Source: Klebsiella pneumoniae (GTDB lineage Bacteria; Pseudomonadota; Gammaproteobacteria; Pseudomonadales; Pseudohongiellaceae). Taken from it: a DNA stretch of 64,000 nt. A program made the position numbers and the translations under genes. The notes under the pieces were generated by a model. It did no database searches. It had not been told where the DNA came from and was given only the letters and a program-made list of their open reading frames with translations. Below are positions 30,141 to 38,907 of this stretch, one piece after another. Location: contig CAMBPO010000006.1 in the NCBI GenBank assembly GCA_945869725.1, positions 8,781 to 72,780 of the forward strand, given 5' to 3'. The stretch's first letter is position 1; every line of letters begins with the position of its first letter.

Positions 30141-31805
30141 CTACTTCACTTTACGTTGCAACTCCTGTTCTCTGATTTCACGGCGCAGAATCTTGCCAAC
30201 ATTCGACTTTGGCAGATCCTCTACAAAGATGATGTCCTTGGGCACCTTATATGCTGTGAGGTTTTCACGGCAGTGGGCTCTGACTTCGTCCAGCGTCAAC
30301 ACATTATCCCTGCGGACAACAAATAATTTAATCGCTTCACCAGTCTTCTCACTGGGAACACCTATGGCTGCTGATTCGGCTACCCCGGGGTGGGAATTGA
30401 CAACTTCCTCAACCTCACTGGGAAAGACGTTAAATCCCGAGACAATAATAAGATCTTTTTTACGATCAACTATTTTGATGAAACCTTCACTATCAATCAC
30501 AGCAAAGTCGCCGCTTTTGAACCAACCGTCTGAAGTTATAGCGTCGTTTGTCGCCGCATCATTGCGCCAATAGCCCTTCATGACTTGTGGGCCCCTGATC
30601 CAAAGCTCACCCTTTTCACCAAAACCAACGTCATTACCCTGTTCATCAACTGCTTTAACCTCAGTCGATGGAACAGGCTGACCCACGGTTCCAATCTTGA
30701 CTTTATCGTGAGGATTAACACTCACAACCGGTGAACACTCGGTCAATCCATAACCTTCATAAACCTGGCAACCAGTGACTCGTTGCCACTCCTCGGCGAC
30801 ACTGATTGTCAGAGCCATCCCACCTGCCCCAGTGAAGCGCATCTGACTGAAATCCACTTGTGAGATTTCTTTATGTCGGCACATGGCCAGGAACAGAGTG
30901 TTGATACCAACAAACCCATTGATCGCTGGCAACTGCTTTAAGGTCTTGATCAATCCATCAAGATCTCTTGGATTTGGAATCAGGACACTCAGGTTGCCTG
31001 CATAAACGCCAGCCATACAGTGGAACATGAACGCATAGGTATGATAAAGCGGTAGTGGTGCAATGATGGTATCAGCGCCGTCGCGCACCAACGGTTTACT
31101 GACCTCGCGCAGTTGCATCATGTTGAACACAAGATTTCTGTGGGTCAACATGGCACCTTTAGCCGGTCCCGTTGTCCCCCCCGTGTAGAGCACGATAGCA
31201 ACATCGGTGCCGCTCTCACGTCGTACACTGGCAACTGGCTTGTTGATCATTACTTGAGACCACCGCGCAGCTTGCTCAATTCGCCATGCCGGCACCATTC
31301 GCTTAAGGTACTTCACAGCGAAATTCATCAGCGCCCGCTTGGGTTGCGGTAGCATATCGGCCAATTGCGTCACCAGCACACAGGTAATATCTGTATTGGG
31401 CAGCACCTTCTCGAGCTTGTCACAGAAATTTTCAAGAATCACGATTCCCTTAACCCCGGAATCGACAAACTGATGCTGCATTTCACGAGCAGTGTAGAGC
31501 GGATTGGTATTGACGATGACCAGTCCCGCGCGCGCAGCTGCAATCGCAGTGACCGGAAACTGCAAAAGATTAGGTAACTGAATTGCAATTCTGTCACCCG
31601 CATGCAAGCCACTTTCACTGACAAACCAGTTAGCAAGGCGAGCGCTGCACTCGTCAAGTTCCTTGAATGTAAGCGTGTGACCCAGGCAGTTAAACGCAGG
31701 TTTGTCGGCGTGATGCTTAAAAGCAAACTCGAAAACATCGACAATTGATTTGAACTGCTCCGGATTGATATCTGCCTCAGCTGACAGACTTGGTGCTGCA
31801 AACAT
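30141..31805 (-). CDS. fadD: long-chain fatty acyl-CoA ligase
   Basis: 554 aa AMP-forming adenylate enzyme that activates long-chain fatty acids with CoA for beta-oxidation. The P-loop-like motif is YTGGTTGPAKGAMLTHRN (about residue 213). Further AMP-binding motifs are YEGYGLTECSP and GWFKSGDFAVIDSEGFIKIVDRKKDLIIVSGFNVFP. The catalytic lysine region is PKSNVGKILRREIR near the end. Length matches E. coli FadD (561 aa). It stands alone; no other fad genes are in view. Confidence 0.92.
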   Translation of the reverse strand: MFAAPSLSAEADINPEQFKSIVDVFEFAFKHHADKPAFNCLGHTLTFKELDECSARLANWFVSESGLHAGDRIAIQLPNLLQFPVTAIAAARAGLVIVNTNPLYTAREMQHQFVDSGVKGIVILENFCDKLEKVLPNTDITCVLVTQLADMLPQPKRALMNFAVKYLKRMVPAWRIEQAARWSQVMINKPVASVRRESGTDVAIVLYTGGTTGPAKGAMLTHRNLVFNMMQLREVSKPLVRDGADTIIAPLPLYHTYAFMFHCMAGVYAGNLSVLIPNPRDLDGLIKTLKQLPAINGFVGINTLFLAMCRHKEISQVDFSQMRFTGAGGMALTISVAEEWQRVTGCQVYEGYGLTECSPVVSVNPHDKVKIGTVGQPVPSTEVKAVDEQGNDVGFGEKGELWIRGPQVMKGYWRNDAATNDAITSDGWFKSGDFAVIDSEGFIKIVDRKKDLIIVSGFNVFPSEVEEVVNSHPGVAESAAIGVPSEKTGEAIKLFVVRRDNVLTLDEVRAHCRENLTAYKVPKDIIFVEDLPKSNVGKILRREIREQELQRKVK

Positions 31806-31848
31806 TCTGACTCTCCGATCTATTGTTTTTTATGAGCCTATAAGCCGC

Positions 31849-33027
31849 TTACTTGCTGAGCAGGCTCATCGCCTGCTCAAGACCTTTTACTGACATTGGA
31901 AACATTCTGTCCGCAACTAATTCGCGGACAATCGCAATTGAATAGCCATGTTCCCAATGCTGTTTTGGAACTGGGTTTATCCAGGCAACATGCTCGTAGT
32001 GTTCCGTCAGTCGCTGCATCCAGATGGCACCAGCTTCTTCATTATAGTGCTCGATACTGCCACCAACGTGAGTAATCTCATAGGGAGCCATGGTTGCATC
32101 ACCTACAAAAAGCACCTTGTAATCCCTGCCATATTTGTTAAGAACATCAAAAATTGCCGTGGTTTCAGCCTGCCGGCGTTTACTCTGCTTCCAAACGGAC
32201 TCATACACAAAATTGTGGAAATAGAAATATTCTAGATGTTTGAATTCAGAGCGCGCTGCCGAAAAAAGTTCTTCACATAATTGAATGTAGGGGTCCATCG
32301 AACCGCCGACATCAAAAAATATAAGAACTTTGACAGAGTTGTGACGCTCGGGAACCATCTTGATGTCCAATAGTCCGGCATTGCGAGCAGTTGAAGTGAT
32401 GGTGTCGTCTATATCAAGCTCATCTTGCACACCTGTCCTGGCAAATTTGCGCAACCGCCTTAATGCCATTTTGATATTGCGGGTACCAAGCTCAACACTG
32501 TCATCAAGGTCGCGGTATTCTCGCTTGTCCCACACTTTGACTGCTTTGCCTTCCCTGCCCTCATCCTGGCCTATACGAACTCCCTCGGGATTAAAACCGA
32601 AGGCACCGTAGGGTGATGTCCCGCCCGTGCCAATCCATTTGTTACCACCTTGATGACGTTCTTTCTGTTCAGCCAAGCGTTTACGAAACTCTTCCATGAG
32701 CTTCTCAAGACCGCCCATCGACTCAATCAGTGCCCGCTCTTCCTCTGAAAGAGATGCCTCAAACTGCCGCTTGACCCAGTCGTCGGGGATGACATCCCTG
32801 AGCAGGTCATCAAGGACAGAAAGCTCTCTGAAGTATCGCGAAAATGCCCTGTCAAACCGATCGTAATATTTTTCGTCTTTTACCAAACACAACCGTGCCA
32901 ACAAGTAGAACTGATCCATGTCTGCAAACGCAAAATTTTGTTTCAGACATTCCAGTAAGGAAAACAGCTCACCAAGGCTGACTGGTACTTTTTCTTTGCG
33001 CAGACTGTTAAAAAATCGAATCAACAT
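31849..33027 (-). CDS. VWA-domain (CoxE-like) protein, partner of MoxR ATPase
   Basis: 392 aa from MLIRFFNSLRKEKVPVSLGE. The frame extends 27 codons upstream into the moxR gene, but the family begins here. The N-terminal helical domain is followed by a charged middle (KRLAEQKERHQGG) and a C-terminal von Willebrand A domain. Its MIDAS-type motif FFDVGGSMDPY (DxGGS, with Gly in place of the middle Ser) is the usual form in CoxE-like proteins. It starts 4 bp after the moxR stop. MoxR/VWA pairs act as chaperones that insert metal or assemble a partner; the client here is unknown. Confidence 0.88.
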   Translation of the reverse strand: MLIRFFNSLRKEKVPVSLGELFSLLECLKQNFAFADMDQFYLLARLCLVKDEKYYDRFDRAFSRYFRELSVLDDLLRDVIPDDWVKRQFEASLSEEERALIESMGGLEKLMEEFRKRLAEQKERHQGGNKWIGTGGTSPYGAFGFNPEGVRIGQDEGREGKAVKVWDKREYRDLDDSVELGTRNIKMALRRLRKFARTGVQDELDIDDTITSTARNAGLLDIKMVPERHNSVKVLIFFDVGGSMDPYIQLCEELFSAARSEFKHLEYFYFHNFVYESVWKQSKRRQAETTAIFDVLNKYGRDYKVLFVGDATMAPYEITHVGGSIEHYNEEAGAIWMQRLTEHYEHVAWINPVPKQHWEHGYSIAIVRELVADRMFPMSVKGLEQAMSLLSK

Positions 33028-33031
33028 GGGA

Positions 33032-33874
33032 CTATCTTTTTGCCCGATGCATAAATGCGATTTTTTCCAGCAAATGCACGTCCTGTTCATTTTTGAGTAA
33101 CGCACCATACAGCGGTGGAATGGCGCTCTTCACATCCTGATTTTTAAGTACCTCCTCCGGAATATCATCAGCCAGCAGTAACTTCAGCCAATCAATCAAC
33201 TCTGAAGTAGATGGACGCTTTTTAAGTCCTGGTACCTTTCGGACATCAAAGAATATGTCCATCGCCTGTGCGAGCAATTCCTTTTTGATATCCGGAAAAT
33301 GTACAGCAACAATTTTTTCCATCGTTACCGCATCCGGAAATTTTATGAAATGAAAAAAGCATCGACGCAAAAATGCATCTGGTAACTCTTTTTCATTATT
33401 GCTGGTAATGATTACAATCGGACGAGTTATGGCTTTGACAATTGAACGTGTCTCATAGACGTAGAACTCCATCTTATCGAGCTCAAGCAATAGATCATTC
33501 GGAAATTCAATGTCAGCCTTGTCGATTTCATCGATCAACAACACTACCTGCTTATCCGCTTCGAATGCCTGCCAGAGCTTGCCCTTTAATATGTAATTAG
33601 AGATGTCATGGACCTTGGGGTCTCCCAACTGAGAGTCACGCAACCTGGAAACTGCGTCGTATTCATACAAGCCCTGCTGAGCTCGAGTGGTAGATTTAAT
33701 GTGCCATTGAATCAATTCCAGACCCAGTCCTGCAGAAATCTGTTCTGCCAACATGGTTTTGCCAGTACCAGGCTCGCCTTTGATCAACAACGGTTTCTGC
33801 AGACAAATTGCCGCATTAACCGCCATCTGTAACTCTTCGGTTGCCACATAATCGCTTGTTCCAGTAAATCGCAT
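33032..33874 (-). CDS. MoxR-family AAA+ ATPase
   Basis: 280 aa from MRFTGTSDYVATEELQMAV, the usual family start, with AGGAG 11 nt upstream. A longer GTG start at 33925 would add 17 residues and overlap the preceding gene by 14 bp. Walker A: GEPGTGKTMLAEQ. Walker B: VVLLIDEIDKADIEFPNDLL. Sensor region: VIITSNNEKELPDAFLRRCFFH. It probably remodels a client protein together with the VWA protein encoded directly downstream. Confidence 0.9.
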   Translation of the reverse strand: MRFTGTSDYVATEELQMAVNAAICLQKPLLIKGEPGTGKTMLAEQISAGLGLELIQWHIKSTTRAQQGLYEYDAVSRLRDSQLGDPKVHDISNYILKGKLWQAFEADKQVVLLIDEIDKADIEFPNDLLLELDKMEFYVYETRSIVKAITRPIVIITSNNEKELPDAFLRRCFFHFIKFPDAVTMEKIVAVHFPDIKKELLAQAMDIFFDVRKVPGLKKRPSTSELIDWLKLLLADDIPEEVLKNQDVKSAIPPLYGALLKNEQDVHLLEKIAFMHRAKR

Positions 33875-33911
33875 GCCCGTTTCTACTCCTATATCAGACT
33901 TATAATTTCGA

Positions 33912-34259
33912 TCAGTTTTTGACACCTTTGCGGAAAATCACCGTTGCGATGCCGATTACCCAGACCAGCACAACAGCGGATGACAGGGCCAGCAATAGAG
34001 GCACCATGGCACGTATGAATGAATCACCGCCGACGGTAATCATATCCAGAAGAATTACAATGACAGCCGGCGCCATCAAATCTTCGTCAGCAGCGACATA
34101 CCAGGGAGTATAAATCAGCACCAGCATGATTGCTCTCAAGGTATTCGCCAGCAGTTTGGATCCTATAATGCCTGTTGCTTTGTAGAACAAGACATAACAA
34201 ACAGTACCAGCGGTAAGATAAATAGCCCAACTAGCCAGATAACCATAAATATCAACCAT
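33912..34259 (-). CDS. small conserved membrane protein of unknown function
   Basis: 115 aa, about four hydrophobic helices (near residues 7-25, 38-54, 63-78, 85-108) and a basic C-terminus (FRKGVKN). I do not recognise a named family. It lies between ycgN and moxR with short spacers in one direction, so it is probably cotranscribed with the MoxR/VWA pair, but that is position only. Confidence 0.65.
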   Translation of the reverse strand: MVDIYGYLASWAIYLTAGTVCYVLFYKATGIIGSKLLANTLRAIMLVLIYTPWYVAADEDLMAPAVIVILLDMITVGGDSFIRAMVPLLLALSSAVVLVWVIGIATVIFRKGVKN

Positions 34260-34292
34260 AACGCTTGCCTTCCATTGTCACTGGTGTGAGTT

Positions 34293-34760
34293 TTATGCTT
34301 TCACCCAGCGAATTACATGTTCTTCCAGACCATTATCGTGAACATAGTCTTCAGACAGAATCCGACCGGTAATGGGTATTCCTCTCTCTATCATGGCGGT
34401 ACGATTCCCGGTGAGCAGCGGATGCCAGTCGGGTAAAGGTCTGTCCAGAAAACGGAGTTTATAAGCACAGGTTTCAGGAATCCAGTGTAGCGCAGAGGGC
34501 AGATTCTCCATGTCGAGAACCAGGCAGTCAGGCACCTTGAATTGCCGCGTTTTGTAAGCTTTACACGTGCACTGATTTTGATTCAGATACCGACAGGCCA
34601 CACGCGTAAACTGAACCTTGAAGCTGTCCTCATCCTGTAACTTTTTCAGACAGCAGCGTGCGCATCCGTCGCACAACATTTCCCATTCCTGACGACTCAG
34701 CTCTGCCAGAGGGAGTTGCCAGAACTGTTCTCTAATCTCGATGTTGTTACTGTCAGTCAT
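34293..34760 (-). CDS. ycgN: YcgN family (UPF0260) cysteine-cluster protein
   Basis: 155 aa. The CDGCARCCLKK cluster near residue 30, with further cysteines in VACRYL, QCTCKAY and VPDCLVL, places it in the UPF0260/YkgJ-like group of putative zinc/iron-chelating proteins. It ends HVIRWVKA, typical of YcgN. The start overlaps the rnd stop by 8 bp, so the two are coupled; an rnd-ycgN pair is common in this part of the gammaproteobacteria. Function is not established. Confidence 0.88.
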   Translation of the reverse strand: MTDSNNIEIREQFWQLPLAELSRQEWEMLCDGCARCCLKKLQDEDSFKVQFTRVACRYLNQNQCTCKAYKTRQFKVPDCLVLDMENLPSALHWIPETCAYKLRFLDRPLPDWHPLLTGNRTAMIERGIPITGRILSEDYVHDNGLEEHVIRWVKA

Positions 34761-35907
34761 GATTCAACGCCGCTGTCAGGCATTCCTGAATCAAAGGGCG
34801 CTGCCAGGCTTTTTCGAGACTGGCGGGCCATCTGATCTGAGCGCCAGCTGAAGCAGAATCCGGGTTAAGATGGATCAATTGCACCAACTGCTTTTTTCGC
34901 GCCAGCAACTCCGATGCAATACCGGTAGATTCAGCAAGCTGTTCGATTTGATGCTGACAACGTTTTAGCACCCGACGCTGTTCCTGAGTCAACGGTAACC
35001 CATCAACACGTTCCGCCTCATGTGCGGCAACCGGACTGGACCCAGCAATCAGAGCAAGTATTGCAGAGCTGTCCTGATGCTGCAGATTTCTCGAAATATC
35101 CTTGATTTGTCCCAGCTGTGCCCGATCAGCAGGTCTCTTTTCTGCCAATTCAATCAAGTCGGCGTCTCTGGCTATCCATGTTCGCGGCTTGTCTCGGGAC
35201 CGGGCTGTTTGTTCCCTCCAGACACATAATCGCTTCAGCACACCTAGCTGCTCGCGATTCAGGCGCCAGGCCGCACCCATGCCCAGATAGATTTCCTCCC
35301 AGACTGCCGGATCTTCAGCATTTTTGGCAACCAGACTCAGCTGATCACAATCACTGCGAAAGTAATCAAAATAACCTTTTTGCTGCAACCTACCTTTCAG
35401 TTCTGTGTAAAGATCAGGCAAGTGAGCAACGTCTAACGCCGCATATAGAATCTGGTCCGCAGACAATGGCCTTCGCAGCCAATCAGATCGGGTCTCCGAC
35501 TTCTCAAGCACAATGTCCATCAGTTTGAGTACAAGATTCAGATAACTCATGCTGAATCCAAACCCTAAAAATGCCGCCGCTCGCTGGGTATCAAAAAGAG
35601 GTGATGGCGCACATTTGAACTCGCTGTAAAACAATACGAGATCCTCAGAACATGAATGAATAATCTTCACTATCGCGGGATCTGTAAGGATTTCGACAAA
35701 TGGTTGCCATTCTGTTAACAACAAAGGATCAAGCAAAAAATTCTTACCTGCCTCACCGACCTGTATCAGTCCAGACTTAGGATAAAAGGTACTTACCCTC
35801 ATAAACTCCGTGTCTATCGCCAAATGGCTTGTAGTCTTCCACTGATCACAAAGCTGTCTGAGCCTTTGGTTGTCTACAACAAGTTCTGCACTCACATCCT
35901 CAGTCAT
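34753..35907 (-). CDS. rnd: ribonuclease D
   Basis: 384 aa 3'-5' exoribonuclease that trims tRNA and other stable RNA 3' ends. The DEDDy exonuclease domain has exo I LAIDTEFMRVSTFYPKSGLIQVGE, exo II around IIHSCSEDLVLF and exo III QILYAALDVAHLPDLY. HRDC-type helical domains follow (near WIARDADLIELAEKRP and the C-terminal region). Length matches E. coli RNase D (375 aa). It is in the run dnaX-ybaB-recR-rnd-ycgN. Confidence 0.95.
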   Translation of the reverse strand: MTEDVSAELVVDNQRLRQLCDQWKTTSHLAIDTEFMRVSTFYPKSGLIQVGEAGKNFLLDPLLLTEWQPFVEILTDPAIVKIIHSCSEDLVLFYSEFKCAPSPLFDTQRAAAFLGFGFSMSYLNLVLKLMDIVLEKSETRSDWLRRPLSADQILYAALDVAHLPDLYTELKGRLQQKGYFDYFRSDCDQLSLVAKNAEDPAVWEEIYLGMGAAWRLNREQLGVLKRLCVWREQTARSRDKPRTWIARDADLIELAEKRPADRAQLGQIKDISRNLQHQDSSAILALIAGSSPVAAHEAERVDGLPLTQEQRRVLKRCQHQIEQLAESTGIASELLARKKQLVQLIHLNPDSASAGAQIRWPASLEKAWQRPLIQECLTAALNHD

Positions 35908-35932
35908 TCATTTTTCCATAGAGCTGAATGGC

Positions 35933-36529
35933 TCAGCGTAATTGTTGACGTCCATTAAATGCATGACTCAGCGTACCACCATCCACAAACTCCAGTTCGC
36001 CACCTACAGGTACGCCATGAGCAATTCTGGAAAGCAACAAAGGTCGGTTTTTTAGAAGACCGGCGATGTAATAGGCTGTCGCCTCACCTTCAACTGTCGG
36101 ATTGTTTGCCAGGATGATCTCCTCCACGGGATGTCTGCCTAGCAGAGTCATCAATGCATCAATTCCTATTTCCTGTGGACCAATGCCATCAATCGGGGAG
36201 AGGTGACCGGACAGTACAAAATATAAACCCCGATAACTTCCGGTCTGCTCAATAGCCATCAGATCAGCCGGGGATCCAACGATGCAAAGCAATCGCTGAT
36301 CTCGTGAAGGATTGCTGCACAGTCCACAAAGTCTTTCTTCAGTTAAAACTCGACACTGCTCACAGTGACCAACGCGCTGCAAAGCTGTTTCTATAGCCTC
36401 GCTTAGTCGTGCGGCACCTGCCCTGTTTCTTTCCAGCAGGTAAAGTGCCATGCGTTGCGCAGACTTTGGCCCCACCCCGGGCAGGCACCTCAGGGACTGG
36501 ATTAGTTCATCTACGATGGGGCTTTTCAT
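35933..36529 (-). CDS. recR: recombination protein RecR
   Basis: 198 aa, full length. It works with RecF and RecO to load RecA on gapped DNA. The helix-hairpin-helix [21 protein letters not shown] is followed by the zinc finger [16 protein letters not shown] and a Toprim domain with [32 protein letters not shown] in outline. It follows ybaB by 68 bp in the conserved dnaX-ybaB-recR order. Confidence 0.96.
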   Translation of the reverse strand: MKSPIVDELIQSLRCLPGVGPKSAQRMALYLLERNRAGAARLSEAIETALQRVGHCEQCRVLTEERLCGLCSNPSRDQRLLCIVGSPADLMAIEQTGSYRGLYFVLSGHLSPIDGIGPQEIGIDALMTLLGRHPVEEIILANNPTVEGEATAYYIAGLLKNRPLLLSRIAHGVPVGGELEFVDGGTLSHAFNGRQQLR

Positions 36530-36597
36530 GTCACCTCAAGTACTCATTGCGACCCTGAACGGCAGGGCAATAAAATTTTTCAGAATCCGGGTTTGGA

Positions 36598-36918
36598 TCA
36601 AAAAGGAAACTTGAAACCATCCGGCATTTTGAAACCAGATGCCATCTGACTAAAGGCGTCTGTGCTGCCTTCGTCCAATTTTTTAACGGCATCATTAAAT
36701 GCAGCGGCAATCAGATCCTCGATTATCCCTTTATCTTCCCGCATAAGTTCATCACTGAGTTCAATACGACGCACATCGTAACGACCTCCAAGTTGCACCT
36801 TCGCCAGCCCCGCACCAGACTCGCCAGTTACAACACGTTTAGCGGCCTCTTCCTGAGCTTTTTGCATTTGCTCCTGCATTTTTTTTGCCTGACTTAAAAG
36901 TTCGTTCAAGTCATTCAT
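36598..36918 (-). CDS. ybaB: YbaB/EbfC nucleoid-associated protein
   Basis: 106 aa from MNDLNELLSQAKKMQEQMQ, the conserved family start, with AGGAG seven bases upstream. A longer frame to 36963 has no ribosome site. The N-terminal amphipathic helix (QEQMQKAQEEAAKRVV), the central beta region and the C-terminal FKMPDGFKFPF tail are typical. It is a small dimeric DNA-binding protein. It lies between dnaX and recR, 55 bp after the dnaX stop. Confidence 0.95.
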   Translation of the reverse strand: MNDLNELLSQAKKMQEQMQKAQEEAAKRVVTGESGAGLAKVQLGGRYDVRRIELSDELMREDKGIIEDLIAAAFNDAVKKLDEGSTDAFSQMASGFKMPDGFKFPF

Positions 36919-36973
36919 CGGTAACTCCTGTTTATGTCGATTTAATACATTCCTGCAGGACAATAAAGGTGAA

Positions 36974-38590
36974 TCAGCTTACCGTAACTCGCGAAATCTC
37001 AAATGAGTCGCCATCAATTTTGGCGTCAAATCCCACCACTAGCGCCATGACACCAACATCCTGATAAAAGCGTTGATGTAATGCCTCAATTGCCGCTGCT
37101 TTTTCGCGTCTGCGCCTCTCGGCCGGTGTTTCAGTCGCTAAAGGTCCTATGCTGATCTCGACCCCGACAGAACGCCCAAGGCTTTCCGAAAGTGCATGCG
37201 CAATAATCTCAGCATGTTCTGAGTTATACAAAGCACTTTGCTGCTGATCAAGTACCAGAACAAACCTGTCAGACTCTGCTGAAACGGGCAAACAGTTCCA
37301 TAAAATGTTCCCACTGATACCCGACAAACTACACTCCGAAACCAACTGATACCAATCGATAACTTCTGGTTTCACAACACTGTTTATGGGCTTCGCATCA
37401 TCAGTTGCAGGGATAACAGGAGGATTAACCAGTTGTGGCTCAGCGGTCGATGGCGTCAGCTCAGGCTTTTTTTTTTGCTCCGTATCAGAATCTCGATGCA
37501 TAAATACATCAGGACTGAATGCATACATTCGCAGAATTGCCATGTTAAAACTCATTTTCCTATCGGGACTAACCATCATCTCCTGCAATGCTTGCAGACC
37601 GATCTGATAATAAAGTTGTGCATCTTCGGGACTCAACGAAGCGGCCAACCCGATAACACGTTCACGATCACCCTCGCTGTTATCAACTGCTTCCGGCACT
37701 AATTGCGCTAAGGTGATGCGATAGAACACACTCAACATGTGTTCCAGTAATCGTTGATAGTCGGGATTATTCTCCGCTGCGATTCCCTGCAGCCTTACGA
37801 TTTCCATTGGATTACGACCGGCTAGCGCTTCTATCAGCAAAAATATCAGTGTGAAATCGGGTGTCCCCAATAAACTGGCAACAGAGATCGACTCTACCCG
37901 GCCCCCGCCAAAGGAAATACTTTGATCCAGCAAGGTCAACGCGTCACGCATGCTGCCACCAGCAGCACGTGCCAGTTGCCAGAGCGCATCTTCTTCATAA
38001 TCTATCTGCTCTGAAGCAAGCACTGTCTTCAGGTACCCAACAATCTGTGCCGGGGCAAGATTCTTTAAATGAAACTGCAAACAACGGGAAAGAACCGTAA
38101 TCGGCAATTTTTGAGGATCAGTCGTTGCCAGCAAAAATTTTACATGTGCAGGCGGCTCTTCAAGCGTTTTGAGCAACGCATTAAAGCTGTGTGACGACAG
38201 CATGTGAACTTCGTCAATAAGGTAAACCTTGAAGCGGCCTCGCGCGGGAGCATACTGCACGTTTTCGAGTAACTCGCGGGTATCTTCGACCTTTGTGCGT
38301 GATGCCGCATCAACTTCTATGAGGTCGATAAATCGTCCCTCAGAAATTTCTCTGCAAGCATCACATGCACCGCACGGCGTGGCGGAAATTCCCAATTCGC
38401 AATTTAGGCAACGGGCCAGAATTCTGGCGACAGTGGTTTTGCCGACCCCCCTGGTTCCGGTAAACAAGTAAGCATGATGAAGGCGTTTATTTTCAAGCGC
38501 GTGAATCAGCGTCTGCAAGACGTGCGTCTGCCCTGCCATTTCACTGAAATTTTTAGGCCGCCATTTGCGGGCCAGAACCTGATATGTCAT
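36974..38590 (-). CDS. dnaX: DNA polymerase III subunit tau (and probably gamma by frameshift)
   Basis: 538 aa clamp-loader ATPase. Walker A: FTGTRGVGKTTVARIL. Zinc module: CLNCELGISATPCGACDAC. Walker B: VYLIDEVHMLSSHSFNALLKTLEEPPAHVKFLLATTDPQKLP. Domain III ends near residue 360. The C-terminal part is shorter than in E. coli tau (643 aa) but keeps a final alpha-binding type domain. At codons 372-375 the gene has ten A in a row followed by G, and a -1 shift there meets a stop after one residue, which would give a gamma of about 376 aa. Confidence 0.95.
   Translation of the reverse strand: MTYQVLARKWRPKNFSEMAGQTHVLQTLIHALENKRLHHAYLFTGTRGVGKTTVARILARCLNCELGISATPCGACDACREISEGRFIDLIEVDAASRTKVEDTRELLENVQYAPARGRFKVYLIDEVHMLSSHSFNALLKTLEEPPAHVKFLLATTDPQKLPITVLSRCLQFHLKNLAPAQIVGYLKTVLASEQIDYEEDALWQLARAAGGSMRDALTLLDQSISFGGGRVESISVASLLGTPDFTLIFLLIEALAGRNPMEIVRLQGIAAENNPDYQRLLEHMLSVFYRITLAQLVPEAVDNSEGDRERVIGLAASLSPEDAQLYYQIGLQALQEMMVSPDRKMSFNMAILRMYAFSPDVFMHRDSDTEQKKKPELTPSTAEPQLVNPPVIPATDDAKPINSVVKPEVIDWYQLVSECSLSGISGNILWNCLPVSAESDRFVLVLDQQQSALYNSEHAEIIAHALSESLGRSVGVEISIGPLATETPAERRRREKAAAIEALHQRFYQDVGVMALVVGFDAKIDGDSFEISRVTVS
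37461..37476 (-). promoter_or_regulatory. dnaX A10 slippery (frameshift) site
   Basis: On the minus strand a run of ten A (37476-37467) plus G reads Q-K-K-K in frame and contains the A-AAA-AAG heptamer used for -1 frameshifting in E. coli dnaX. In the -1 frame the next codons are GCC and TGA (37463-37461). GGAG lies one base before the run and could act as an internal Shine-Dalgarno stimulator. I see no clear downstream stem-loop. Confidence 0.65.
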
Positions 38591-38696
38591 GCGCCGTGTT
38601 GGACTCGAATGAAGAAGATGGCGGTATTGTATTGCAATAATCGCGCTAACATCACCTTAATTTGAATCATGACAGCAGAGGGGAACCAGCAAGATG

Positions 38697-38810
<114 letters not shown>

Positions 38811-38907
38811 ATAAAGTCTGACAACAGCCAATCTGTGCTAGATAGCTGCGCTCAGGGGCGGCATTATCATTAAATTGCAGGATTGAATCAAGCTTAAACA
38901 AAATTCA

